This document shows, piece after piece, positions 43,646-55,070 of a DNA stretch of 64,000 bases. Numbering within the stretch: position 1 is the first letter of the stretch; each line of letters begins with the position of its first letter. Location: positions 2,684,586 to 2,748,585 of the forward strand of contig NW_006498192.1 of NCBI RefSeq assembly GCF_000471905.2, given 5' to 3'. The DNA is from Amborella trichopoda (lineage: Eukaryota; Streptophyta; Magnoliopsida; Amborellales; Amborellaceae). Below the pieces are notes generated by a model. The model was not told the DNA's origin and ran no database searches. It saw only the letters and a list, made by a program, of their open reading frames with translations. A program made the translations under genes and the position numbers.

Positions 43646-44144
43646 AGGGAACTCGAACCAATAAGCAGGTTGATGCAACGTTCACCTCAACAGGAGGCTT
43701 CAACTAGCATCTCAAAGAAAAAATTCTCGATAGCAGTTTATCGAGACCCAAATACAAGAGCTTCAAGAAGAATCTGATAGTCACAAAAGGACCCAGGAGT
43801 TAAAAGAATCACCAAGATGGCAGGTCAGGGTCCCATGCTAAAGGACCCCATTCCCAAGAAGTCAAACCAAAACAAGAAAGCCATTCTAACAAGCCAAAGA
43901 CACTCTCGAAGGCAAGAAACTGTCAAACCATGCCAACACCTGCCTACAGCAACTAGGTTAGAGCCCTTTCAAGGCCACCTCACCAACATTCCTCCCTAGC
44001 CGGACCAGACATTCGGGATCGGCCAACAAAAATCCCCTGACTGGACTCGGCAAGATGGGGCCTACAGAGGTACCCTGCTTGCAAAAGCAAACCCGGTGTA
44101 GCAACAAATAATGGCCACCAAGGGCTCCTTAGCTGCCTATCCAA

Positions 44145-44435
44145 TGCTTCTGATGTGGATGATGGGCATTCCACGAGATGTACCCCACCGATAGCAAAAC
44201 AAAAGTCCCTAACGTAGATGATGGGCATTCCATGAGATGTCCCCTACAAGAAGACACAAAACCCTGACTAATTGGGAAGAAAGCCCTTAACCAAGGCACC
44301 CGATTGCCAGACAAGCCTGGATTCTGACCAACTGGGTCTACAAGCCCTTATGCAAGGCCCCCAGCTTTTGAAACCCAAGAAGAGCTCCTGACATGGATGA
44401 TGGCCATTCCATGAGATGCCCCCCACCAGTAGCAA
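44145..44435 (+). repeat. Direct repeats GATGATGGGCATTCCATGAGATG
   Basis: Three copies of a GATGATGG(G/C)CATTCCA(T/C)GAGATG block at about 44156, 44217 and 44397, with ACAAGCCC-type duplications between. Absent from the homologous position at about 15.97 kb, where the sequence is shorter. Confidence 0.75.
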
Positions 44436-44436
44436 T

Positions 44437-44700
44437 ACGTCCATTAAGGGTGAGGACTCTAAAAGCATCTTGTACTTCTAATAAGGGCGAGGACCTTAAA
44501 AGCATCATATACATCCAACAAGGGTGAGGACTTTAAAAGCATCTTGTACGTCCAACAAAGGTGAGGACTTTAAAAGCATCATGTACGTCCAACAAAGGTG
44601 AGGACTTTAAAAGCATCTTGTACGTCCAACAAAGGTGAGGACTCTAAAAGCATCGTGTATGTCTAATAAGGATGAGGACTTTAAACACATCCCTTGATGT
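44437..44700 (+). repeat. 37-bp tandem repeat, about seven copies
   Basis: GGTGAGGACTTTAAAAGCAT followed by CTTGTACGTCCAACAAA; copies start at 44523, 44560 and 44597 with exact 37-bp spacing, plus flanking degenerate copies. Confidence 0.9.
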
Positions 44701-46085
44701 CTCTTCTCCCCTCAAAAGTCTCCACATCTGGGTCTACAAGCCCTTAAACAAGGCCCCGAGCGGTCTGAGCACCTTGGTTACCCATCCAGGAAATAGCTTC
44801 GCATGAGTATCCCTTTGACGTTCACGTGATCTGGTGGCCAGGAAAAAAACTAAAGTCGAAGGATGATTTTGATTCCGAATGTTGACCTTCTCACTTCTTT
44901 CGAAGCACAACATTCGACGAGGCAAGCTGTTTGAAGGTATTTTTAGACACTCGTATTCCCAATGTGAATAAGGAGAGAACAGTTCGTGACCTAAGTCTAC
45001 AAGTACTAGAACACTTATAGACTATGGGAGCAATAGGACAATAAGCCCTGATCCAAACGAGAAAATTTTGATAGTATCAAAATGGCCCAAGAAAGTTCAA
45101 GATCGTGCCTAAGAGTCTCCTAAGAACACCTGCAAAGTTTTGTCGCATTCTGATGAGTTTAAGGCAGTGCAGATGTCAAAATAGTTTTGATAAATTCTGC
45201 CTCTATCATGCTGAAAACATACCCTGAACTACAGCACCATTATTTGAGTGTCAAATGATCTCCAGATCATCACCATTGGACTGAGCCCAAATTTTTGGAG
45301 CATGTTCGTCTCGTCGACTCGGTCGATTTGATATACGGTACGCATAATGACATGGCCCGAGCCGAGAGAAATCGAAGAGAGAAGTTCACCAAAAAGTTTC
45401 AAAAGTAAGAAATTTTCAAAAGCATGTTCCCTCGATCAAATGCTTGCTTCACGGCGCTCACACGTCAGATCGACACAAAATTAGACCCGTTACACCCACA
45501 AGATCGAGACCTTCCTCCGGATCGAACCTCGTATGTGATGGACGGTCAGATTCGTTAGAAATTAGGGATGAACAGTGGCGAATTTTGGCCACTAGGATCC
45601 AAATTTCGACTAATGTTTCCCAATTTGGAAAACGGTGGTCTAAGCACCAAATCAAGTCATTCTTCTTGGAAAATGATCATGACAACAAGCTCATCATACT
45701 AGAACGAAGAAAAAAATACTGAGAAATGGGCCAGACCCTAAATTTAAGGTCGCACATTTTTTCATGTTTTTTCCATGTCATGATCGTGGCCCGAAAGATC
45801 CATCCATGGCTCGAAATGGGCATCAAAATGACTGTCTTCCTGAGCCTATCAAGAAAAGAACAATATTTTTACCGGGTGAAGACTGGAAGGACCTCAAACG
45901 AACCCTAGAAGATCGCAAAGGTTGTATGGCCATGACATGGGACTTAGTTGAAATTTTAAGATTTGTGGGTTAGGGGCAAAATATTCATTTTGCCCTTAAT
46001 TTCTTTTTTTTTTAATTCATTTAATTCCTATTTTTCTACAATTAGGTTAGAATTTGATCATTCACCATTGTTTGGATTAATTTTC

Positions 46086-46093
46086 TATATAAG
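46086..46093 (+). promoter_or_regulatory. LTR TATA box, fifth copy
   Basis: TATATAAG in TTTTCTATATAAGCACGTGA, nearly identical to the box at 17676, with a degraded ATCATTCACCATTGTTTGG upstream. The leader then has GAGAGAGAGAGGAGAGAGAAG and GGTACCCTTGGGCGTTAAAGGTAACC. Confidence 0.6.
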
Positions 46094-46224
46094 CACGTGA
46101 TGTGCTCATGTAAAGGGCACTCTTCATCATTTAAAAATTAACCTTTTTGCTTGAGTCTTTGGGTCACAGTTTAGAGAGAGAGAGGAGAGAGAAGATCTTG
46201 ATGGGTACCCTTGGGCGTTAAAGG

Positions 46225-46800
46225 TAACCTTCTCTGTCCTCTCCTCTCCTCTTCTCTTTCTCTCTTCTCTTCTCTCTCCTCTCTCTCTCTTCTCTCTCTT
46301 TCTTCTCTCTCTCTCTCTTCTCTCTCTCTCTCTTCTTCTTCTCTTCTTCCTCTCTTCTTTCTCTCTCTTCTTTCTTTCTCTTCTTCTTCTCTTCTTTCTC
46401 TCTCTTCTTTCTCTTTCTTCTTTTCTTTTTTGTTTTCTCTCTCTTTCTTTCTTTCTCTCCTTCCTCTCTATTATTTCTCTCTCTTCTTTCTTTATTCTTT
46501 TTCTCTTTGTTTCTTTCCTTCATCTCTCTTCTTCTTTCCTTTCTCTTTCTTCTTCTTTTCTTTCTCTTTGCTTCTTTCCTCTTTCTCTTCTTCTTTCCTC
46601 TTTCCCTCCTTTCTTTCTCTCTCTGCTCCTTTCCTTTCTCTTTACTTCTTTCCTTTCTCTCTCTGCTTCTTTCTTTTCTCTCTTCTCTTTTCCACTTTCT
46701 CTTTCTTCTTTCTCTCTCTTTCTTTCATTCTCTTCTTCATCTCTCTTCTTCCTCTCTCTTCTTCCTCTCTCTTCTTTCTCTCTCTTCCCTCTCTCTATCT
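46225..46800 (+). repeat. Polypyrimidine tract (about 570 bp)
   Basis: Nearly pure C/T on the plus strand with TTCTCTCTCTTCTTTC words. It begins right after AAAGGTAACC. Long S/F/L frames and their antisense K/R/E frames are artefacts. Confidence 0.95.
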
Positions 46801-47390
46801 AGCACGGTTGGGGTATACCACCATGCTCATCTTTCATTCTCTTCCCTCTCTCTATCTGGCATGGCAGGGTACGTTGTCGTACGCATCTTTCTCTTTCTTC
46901 CCTCTCTCTTTTTGACACAGTAGGGAAAGCCACCATGCGTGCCTTCTCTCTCTTCCCTCTCTTTGTCTGGCACAGTAGGGTACGCTATCATTCGCATCTT
47001 TCTCTCTTCCCTCTCTCTGTCTGGCACGGCGAGGTACTCCACCATGTGCGTCTTTCTCACTCTTCCCTCTCTATATCTAGCATAGTGGGATACGCCATCG
47101 TGTGTGTATTTCTCTCTCTTCCCTCTCTCTATTTGGCATGACGGGGTATGCTGACGTGCACATGTTTCTCTCTCTTTCCTCTCTCTATTCGACACGACAG
47201 GGTATGCCACCGTGTGCATGCTTCTCTCTCATCTCTATCTCTGTCTGACACGACAAGGTATATCATCATGCACGTCTTTCTCTCTCTTCCCTCTCTCTGT
47301 TTGGTACGGTGGGGTACGCCGCCCTGCGTGTTTTCTCTCTTCTCTATCTTCGTTGGCACAACGAAGTATATCGTTGTGTGTTTTTTCTTT
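46800..47390 (+). repeat. Array of about ten hairpin units (GCACGGTGGGGTACGCCACCGTGC type)
   Basis: Units of 54-57 bp each hold a G-CACGG-(T/C)GG..GTA..CC-(A/G)CCGTGCG island followed by TCTTTCTCTCTTCCCTCTCTCTRTCT. The island arms are inverted (GCACGGTGG / CCACCGTGC consensus). The position in the LTR matches the arrays at 18735 and 26281, although the primary sequence of the stems differs. Confidence 0.8.
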
Positions 47391-47464
47391 CTCCTCTTTC
47401 TCTCTCTTCTCCTTCTCTTTTTTCTCTCTTTTGCTTGCTTGATTGGAGGGCAGACTGAGCCTTG

Positions 47465-47865
47465 TGCCGCCATGCCAGCCTGGCCACCGAGTAGTCTAGC
47501 GGCCATGCCGGTCTAGTCATCGTGCCCGTCTAGCTGTCGCGCCAGACTAACCACCGTGCGGGTCTCACCGTTGTGCCAATCTTGCTGCCATGCCATTCAA
47601 GTCACCGTGCCGGTCTACTCACCGTGCTTATCTAGTTGTCGTGCCAGACTAGCCATCATGTAGGTCTCACCGCTGTGTCAGTCTCGTTGTCGTGCCAGGC
47701 TTTGTTACCGCGCTAGACTAACCGTCGTGCAGGTCTTTCCACTGAGTAGTCTAGCCGCCGTGCCAATCTCATCACCTGCCTGTCCAGCAACCGTGTCAAA
47801 CCAGCCATTGTGTCAACATTGCTGCCTAGCTAGTCTAGCTGTCATGCCATACTTTTTCTCTCTCT
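47465..47865 (+). repeat. 17-bp minisatellite, best-preserved array
   Basis: About 23 units with almost exact 17-bp periodicity, such as GTCTAGCTGTCGCGCCA, GACTAACCACCGTGCGG, GTCTCACCGTTGTGCCA, ATCTTGCTGCCATGCCA and ATCTAGTTGTCGTGCCA. Consensus GTCTAGCCGTCGTGCCA. Confidence 0.95.
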
Positions 47866-47929
47866 TTCTCTTCTCTTCTCTTCCCTACTCACTTCTCTTC
47901 TCTTCTCTCATTCTTTTCGTCTCTTCTCC

Positions 47930-48295
47930 TTTTTAAAAGGTTTAGTGAGAGCCAAGCTAACCTTCACCCTCACTCATTCCTTTTTTCTCTCTTTAAAGCA
48001 AATACTTTTCTTTCTTCATATCTGAATGATCTAGGTGAAAAACAAACCACCCTTCGTTTCTCTTTTCTCCATCTTTGACGGATTTGGTGAAAGTCAAATC
48101 AGCCATCGTCTCTCTTTTCTCTCTCTATCCTTTTCCTATCTCTCTGAAGAGCTGGGTGAAAGCCAAACGAGCCTTCATCTCTCTTTTCTCTCTCTGTCTT
48201 TTTCTTCTTTCTCTGAAGGATCTAGGTGAAAGTCAAACCGGTTTTTGTCTCTTTCTCTCTCTATCTCGTTCTCTTTCTTTTTCTTCTCTCTAAAG
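47930..48295 (+). repeat. About 60-bp tandem repeats (GGTGAAAGCCAAACGAGCC)
   Basis: Five to six units: TCTGAAG..CTGGGTGAAAGCCAAAC..GCCTTCATCTCTCTTTTCTC. Homologous to 28140-28570. Confidence 0.85.
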
Positions 48296-48454
48296 TTCTC
48301 TTCTCTCTAATGCATTTTCTTCATCCTACCTTTTTTTCCTTTCTCTTTACTATAAAATATGCACTAAGAGTCCTTCGTCAAGGAGACGTCGTAAGGCTGT
48401 CGAATTGACACAGACTCCATTACGTTATTTTTTTATTTTTCTTTGAGTACACAC

Positions 48455-48835
48455 GCACTTGTGCGCTCACCCTATGCCATGGTGGGGTCTTCTAACCGAC
48501 TTGTCTACAATCTAATGTGTGTGTGTGGTGGCATGAAAGAAGAATAAGTCAAGGGAGACGATTTCGAATCGGCTACAGGTCAGGGGGCATTCCATATGAT
48601 CTAAGAGGGCACCCACGTGAGCAGCCAGAGTGTGGCACGGGCCCACGCAAGCTAAGTCTTGCCTCGCGACCCAAATTCCTCTCTCACCGGTTGGTATTCC
48701 TACACACGTCTCCTTTACACAGTTCTTAAGAGCGCGATCTTAGGTCTCGGGTCCATCTCGAACCCGGAACCATGCTACTAGGTCATTCTGACCCAGAGGG
48801 TGAGATCGAGGCACCTACCTACCAGATTCCTTCCT
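48455..48835 (+). repeat. LTR-end module, copy 5
   Basis: Colinear with 28735-29115 and ends GTGAGATCGAGGCACCTACC. Downstream is not a PBS but a gag nucleocapsid fragment, so a deletion junction lies at about 48835. Confidence 0.75.
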
Positions 48836-48839
48836 TCCA

Positions 48840-50000
48840 TGGGTAAGATACATCGCAATGGTGTGATTGGCATCAAAATTATGCCCACAACACCGAGGAA
48901 TGTTGAGCTTTCAGACATAGAGTTCAAGACCTCATTAATAACGGCACGATAAGTGTCAGAAAGAAAGAGGTTGATGGAAAACAAGAAAAAAAAACTCTAG
49001 ATGTCTCAAAAAATAATTATAATGTCTAGCTGATTAACTCTGAAGAATCACGAACTACACCCAAGACAGAAGAGAATCCACAATGACCTTAGAACACAAG
49101 AAGAAATGACTAAAAAGTCTAGTAGATGCTAAATTCCAATCCAAGATACAGTCTCAAAAGTTGTGCAATAGGTCCCCATATTCGAGAATTAAACTGGGGT
49201 AGATGATCCCTTCAATCCGTACTTCCAAATTAACACTAAATGATTCACACATGTGTGACAATGAATCAAACTCACAAGAGCAAGATGAACTCGAGCATAA
49301 GCTCAACCAAGACTCGGAAGCTGTGGATTCCCAAAGTCATGGTGACAACAAAAATCTTAATTCTATGAAAATAACTCAAGAGGAGGTTGATAAGCAAATT
49401 CTTCAAGGAAACCTATTGCCTCAAATATGAAAAGAAGTTGACCTTCTAGAAATTCTAATAGACTCACCTGGGCTGTCTTCACAAGACTTCCTAGATGATC
49501 CACCCATCTGGGACGAGGAATTAAAAACGGATGACCAAATTGGGTCACCTGCTCAAGAGGAGAGATTTCCAGAGCATAATTGGGGCAGGAGGACAACTCC
49601 GATCCGCTAATCGGGGCACCCCCATATCAAGAAAGATCATATCATGAAGAACAAGTTCCTAATGGAACAGAAAGCCCTGTAGGGGAAACCCCATCAAACT
49701 ACTCAATAGCGACACTCTCCTCTCATGAAGAAAGCACAACAACGACAGTTAATGAGATTGAGCCCTTTTTTATTAACTCTCAACATGCCAAAAGGCCATC
49801 CAATATTAACTCAGTCACTCTTCTTGTGTGAGAGTCTCACCCAAGCTCGAACACTAAGAAGGAGCCTACTACGGAATTAACTCTTGAAAAGAAACACAAA
49901 ATTTTGGAGTGAAAGAGACAATCGAAAAGGAGTTGTATGATCACTCACCCCTTGCAAAAAACCAAATGGGGCATTCATGCCTCAAACTTTAAAAGGCATT
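48840..50000 (+). pseudogene. Gag nucleocapsid fragment plus unknown acidic ORF (element A)
   Basis: 48865-48960 encodes CDWHQNYAHNTEEC followed by a stop and FRHRVQDLINNGTI, a Tat-type zinc knuckle (C-x2-H...H-x4-C) and its usual downstream helix. Further on, 49203-49435 and 49580-49830 hold E/S/N-rich coding-like frames, including LLEILIDSPGLSSQDFLDDPPIWDEE split by a stop at about 49430. The L-E-I-L...PG..S.DFL..PPIWDE motif is shared with the remnants at 55.07-56.1 kb and 62.1-63.4 kb. No known domain recognised. Several stops; dead. Confidence 0.6.
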
Positions 50001-50394
50001 AACTCCTAATGAGTAACAAGAATGATCCCATTAATAGGGAGGTGCTAATGAGCTTGTCTGTCCATGCAAAATATTGAGGGATTAGGAAACTAAGAGTGAT
50101 TCTTAATCTCAAAATCAAGAATCAAGTGGGGTAATTCAAAAGATAAATCAAAGGGGAACTCGATGACCATTGTCAAAAAAATATTGGATGCCAACCTGGG
50201 GCAAGGGAAATCAAAGGATGAATGATATTAGAATGTCCCTGCCACTTGGATAAAGGAAAGATGATAAAATTTTGACATAGTCTTAAAGCGAAATGCTAAA
50301 AAAAAAAAAAAAAAAAACCAACGCCATTGACTCTTCTTCTTCCTCCTCCTCATCTTCCTTTTTCTTTGTTTTTTTCTTCATAAATAAATAAATA

Positions 50395-50595
50395 AATAAA
50401 ATCCGTTGGGCTGAAAATCCGAAAGGAACCCAAAGCGTTGGAAAAAAGGCAATCGGGTTGAACACCCGAAAGGGACCCTGAGGCGATGAAAAATAAATCC
50501 ACTAGGTTTAAAATCTGAAAGAAATCCCAAGCGTTGGAAAAAAGGCTACCGGCTGAGCACCCGAAATGGACCCTAGGGCGATGAGATATAAGAAG
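50395..50595 (+). repeat. AAATCCGAAAGGAACCC / ACCCGAAAGGGACCC repeats, element A
   Basis: Four blocks alternate: GGGCTGAAAATCCGAAAGGA..CCCAAGCGTTGGAAAAAAGG and GGGTTGAACACCCGAAAGGG..CCCTGAGGCGATGA, with about 60 bp spacing. Homologous to 56640-56925 and, inverted, to 61310-61620. Downstream 50600-51700 has no supported gene. Confidence 0.8.
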
Positions 50596-51717
50596 TTGTC
50601 TCATTTCTTTCTATTATCCAATGTCTTTTCTCTCTAAACATCTTCTCTTCCTTCTTCCTGAGTCAGAATGGTGTCAAAAGAAAAATCAATGAGCATTATC
50701 CTGATGGAACATTGTTAAGGACCTCGATCATCTGGACTTCGAAAGATGATTGCTGGCAGCATGAAATCGGAAATCCAAAAGAGATTTTGAACACCCAGGG
50801 GCAGTATCCTGTATTTTCAAATCTATGTTTTGCTCCAAAACTCCAGAGAACTCTCATTTGAATTGAAATACAAGAACTAAGGTTGGAAGGTAAAGAAATA
50901 CTTGATGATTCCTCATCCTGAAGATTCAAGTAAGGACTGGACACACTCATATAGGGTCTACCAAAGGGGTCACAAGTGGTTAAACTGTCACATTAAAAAA
51001 AAATAAAAAATTTTTAAAATTTTTAATTCAAAACTTTTCTTTAAAAATAAACACTCTATAGTTGTATAAGTATAACTGCCAACTACCACGTTCATCGTTG
51101 CATGACGTTAAACTACTTAGAGGGCTTTATGGTTGCAGGAGCTAAAACTACTAACTAAAAATTTGTTTTTCAAAATATCTTTCTCACTTCAAAATTTTCA
51201 TTATATGTCTTGTGTTAACAAAAAAATTTGATTTCTTTGTTAAACTCGTGACATGTCCAAAGCTCTGGGTTCTATTTCAAATTTCCCCATTGTTTTCAAA
51301 ATTCTAAAGACTTTTAAAAATGAAGGAGCTTGGATACCCACATATGACGATTACTGCGTTGCCACCTCATATCTCTCTTCATAATTCACCAGGCAAACAT
51401 TTTCCTAAACAATAAAACTATAGAAGACCTTAGGAAACCCTAAGGGAATCAAGAAAAATGTCAGGTTTAAGAATTTAAAAATTATGAAAAACCCTGAAGT
51501 TAAGTGACATGGCTTAAAAATCCAACTCGAGTTTCAAGCTTGTGTAACTCACCAACATCTCACCCCAAAAACCCTAGGATGAAAATGCCCTAGGTGGGTA
51601 AGTGGGGAAAGCAATGTCTTAGATGGATAGTTGGCGTGTCATCTAACCCCGAAACGTCAAGATGAAAATTAAAATGTCTGCATTATCTTTGCTACTCACT
51701 TGCAGGAGAGACAAAGA

Positions 51718-51787
51718 GTGTCTACTTCTTTGCCACTCACCTATCCCTCAGAGGATAAGGAGTGCCAAACAGAGGCAACTATAGACA
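51718..51787 (+). promoter_or_regulatory. Polypurine tract and LTR-start hairpin, element A
   Basis: GTGTCTACTTCTTTGCCACTCACC (51718-51741) is inverted relative to GGAGTGCCAAACAGAGGCAACTATAGACA (51759-51787). The PPT-like CCAAACAGAGGCAAC ends at 51779, where the LTR begins. Confidence 0.6.
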
Positions 51788-52750
51788 TCCCATTTTTAAA
51801 AACTGACAAACTCTGTGATACTCTTGAACCCTTAGGAGCACACTATCTCAGTAAACCCCAAACCATAGACCATCATAGTTCGTGATCCTATCTTGTGATC
51901 CAAAATCCTGCAAGACCATTGTTTTAGTAATAAACCAAGTAAAAATAGTAAAACAACTTATTTTTACTTGATTTTTTCTAGGCAATATCATAAAAATTCT
52001 ACTGCTAATTTTGATCAGACTTGGGCTCCTTTTGACCCCCAAAAATCAAAATTTGGCAGGCAAATCTACTTGAAGTTGGTATATATCCATTCTAGTATGA
52101 TTTGAGCCTTTATATAAACACATTTTGTGACCCATTTAGGGTGGATTTTTGTGAAGCCATAAGCCAGGAAATCTGAGAGCCAGAGAGCAATCCTAGATCT
52201 AGAGAAGCAACCTTAAGCCTTAACTGCCCTCTTTGAAACCAACTTTCAACTTAGACCAGTAAAGCTCTAGTTCAACTAAGCTAAGGTTTTGAAGAGAGAA
52301 CAATAGAGGGCATGCTTACACAGTTGTGGTTCTGATACAGGCGAGGCCTCAAAGCCTCGGGTGCCTCGGGACAACTAGCCCAGCCAGGTATCTTCTTCAT
52401 CATCATATTTTTCTTTATTTTTCAGTTATTTTGTTAGATCTATGATTTTATTATTATTTCATTCAATATTTCTTGCTTTTCCATTTTTCATCCTCTTTTC
52501 CTTTATTTTTCAGTTATTTTGTTAGATCTAAGATTTTATTTTTATTTTATTCAATCTTTCGTAATTTTTGGATAGATGATGGCTCTGCGACTGATCTAAG
52601 AGAGGATCTATTCATTTTTTAATAGATCTGGCCTCATATCATAATTTGATTTTCCCCACTCTTTATCACTCTTTTTAAAATCCGTTTGTGGTACGGATCT
52701 GAGGGATCTTCCTCTGAAGATCTCTCCAATTTCCATCGTAAACAGCTCTG
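51780..52750 (+). mobile_element. LTR, element A/B boundary
   Basis: Begins TATAGACATCCCATTTTT after the PPT and is similar to the minus-strand LTR at 12.0-13.07 kb. TATATAAA lies at 52111-52118, about 330 bp in. A near-consensus 5' splice site, CCAG|GTATC, lies at about 52386, and short duplicated TTTTCAGTTATTTTGTTAGATCTA segments at 52421 and 52509. The right boundary, near the start of the B gag ORF, is approximate. Confidence 0.6.
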
Positions 52751-52764
52751 TCTCAGGTCAGTCA

Positions 52765-54660
52765 ATGTCGAGTTTCAGTAGGTCTATAATCCCACACCCA
52801 GGGCTTAGCTTAGGTAGCCCATATGTAGTTCAGCCGAGTCGTGGAGTTCAGCAAGTTTGTATGGCTCAAGCTACTCAAAAAAATAAGAGCATTCAACTCG
52901 AGACTAAAGAGTCAGGGTTGAACCCACCTTGCTATTCTAAGTCTAGTTCTATGGACTACGCTACCCAATCTGGGGTGCACCTCCCACAAATGTCCAAGTG
53001 TAAGGGTGACGCTGGCCAACTAAGGGCACACCACTTATCTATGTCAAAACCTATAGTAGATGTTACCCAATTAGGGACATACTACTCACCTCCTCAAAAG
53101 ACCAGTTCTAAGGGCCACCAGCTCAGTAAGGACCATAGCAACCCAGATGATGACCTCATTAAGCAGGCTAACTTGTTAGACTTAGAGTACTTTTGAAGAT
53201 TAAGTCAAGGCCCAAGCAAGGCTAGCCACCAAGTAAAACTAGAGAGTAATATATTTTCACCTAAACCCAAGAGTCCTTCTAGTTATGCCTCTATTCCTCA
53301 AAGTTCACCCTTGTCAAATTCTATGGACTACGAGTGTCTTAAGAACTTACCCAAGGTCAAGGCTTTTTTGAGGTGTGCTACTGTTGTTGAGTCACATGCC
53401 CCACCTAATGTGTCAAGTCGTCAGTCAAGCTAGAGTCGAGGGACCTCTCTAGCCCCTGAACAGCAAAGTCATGTGAGTTTCACCCCTTTGAAGAGCCGGC
53501 GCTGCCAATCTTCTCGTCCTTCACCTTTCATAGAATTGGCTCCACCGTGGGACCATCCATCCTAACCCTCCTCATGTCATGTATATTCGCCCACTGGCAC
53601 AGCCTTTTCAGGCTACTTCAGTTTCATATCATCAGTCGCAGGCGGCCTATTCAGCCCTTATTCCAAGTCAGTATACTCCGACTCAACCATATGTATCGGC
53701 TCCATACCCTCCGGCCTCCAGTCATCGTTACCTAGGACATCTTGTCAATCAGGTCCTTATGTCTACACTACCTATCTATTCGGATCCAGCCATCTCGTAG
53801 ATTCAACCTGCTTCTAGTCCGGTGCAGCCCATATCAACTGCATCTATTACACCACTGTGTCATCAGTTCTTGGCACTGAACAAACTTCTGAGGTCAAAAC
53901 CTCTGAGTCAGTTGAGCTCGCCCAACTGAAAGGCAAATTAACCATATTTAAAGAAACTTTGGCTAAGATCAGGGTTCCAAATATACTTCCTCCAAGATCT
54001 TACATCAAGGATATTATTGGGGATGTCGAACCTCTGTATCTGGGTTTCGAATTCCTAAGTTTGAAAACAAGTACAATGGGAAAGGTGATCCTGAAAATCA
54101 CACCATCACTTACCTATTGATTGTCCCTGCACTTGAGAGAAAGCTTGTCATCTCAATGCTATGTTTCATGACACTCTCTCTGAACAACCTTTAATGTGGT
54201 TCTAGGAAGCAGTTACTAAATACCCAAATCAAACTCTCAATTAGTTGTTTCAACGTTTTGTTGAGAAATATTACGAGACAAGAAAGAGATCAATGACCCT
54301 TGGTGAATTGGTCTCCATTAGACAAAATTATGATGAGTTGTTCACTGACTTTGTCCAAAGATTTTGAGAAGCTGCATCAAAAGTCATTGATTGCACGATT
54401 TCTGAAGCCTTTAAGATCAGTATGGCCATAGAAAATGCTTCCTCTGAGTATAAATTCTACCTCAGTAAAAGTATCTAGCCTTTCTCTTTTGACTCAATGT
54501 TAGAAATGGTTTTACGTTATGAGAGAGAAAATGAAAGGGCCCGATTTCGACCACAAGTGATGTTGGGGCAAGAGGGTGATGAAACCATACTAAGGCAAGA
54601 GTCAGATGAAGTCATGATGGAACAAGAGCTTGACTACAATGAAGATTCATCTAAATGAAA
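52765..54660 (+). pseudogene. Gag remnant, element B
   Basis: 52765-53196 is open and Ser/Gln/Pro-rich (starts MSSFSRSIIPHPG). 53579-53800 in another frame is Pro/Tyr/Gln-rich (YTPTQPYVSAPYPPASSH). The capsid core lies at about 53860-54600 and is broken: LAQLKGKLTIFKETL, then KYNGKGDPENHTITYL, then AVTKYPNQTLN and QRFVEKYYETRKRSMTLGEL, and MLEMVLRYERENERARFRPQ, which is the Retrotrans_gag pattern of Ty3/Gypsy. Many stops and at least four frame changes. No zinc knuckle was identified in this copy. Confidence 0.75.
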
Positions 54661-55070
54661 CTCTGAAGTGATAACAATTGAAGAATTTGACAGCGATCCC
54701 AAGTCCGAATCATCACAAGAATCATTTAAGGATATAGATGGGGCCTACTCAAAGCAAACTCAGGTAATATCAGACGATACAACAATGAAGATGAAGAAAT
54801 CCTAGCTGGTATCAACCTGATAAAGATTGACCAGTTGAAATCCATGCTCATGCCTGAAAAATATTCCCATATGGTCTTGGGGCACAAGAAGCCCTGAAAA
54901 TGAAGACCGGAATGGTAGAATGACGTATTTTACCAAGGAATTTTCAAAAACCGAATTATGAGAATTTCCTTAGGTTCGGATCTACTCCATGGGGAGCTCC
55001 TATAAAATTAGAAAAGCCCAATCCCCAAAAGGAGGAAGCAATCCCAGCTATCCCAGTAAAATTTGATAAT

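Larger units (their letters stand above)
44830..48835 (+). mobile_element. Long LTR, single-core copy
   Basis: Colinear with the first U3 at 16.25-17.8 kb, then polypyrimidine, hairpin array, 17-bp minisatellite, ~60-bp repeats and LTR-end module in one series. This is the simplest version of the LTR in the window, about 4 kb. The 5' edge is approximate, set where the AACATTCGAC / AATAAGGAGAGA segment begins in both copies. Confidence 0.65.
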
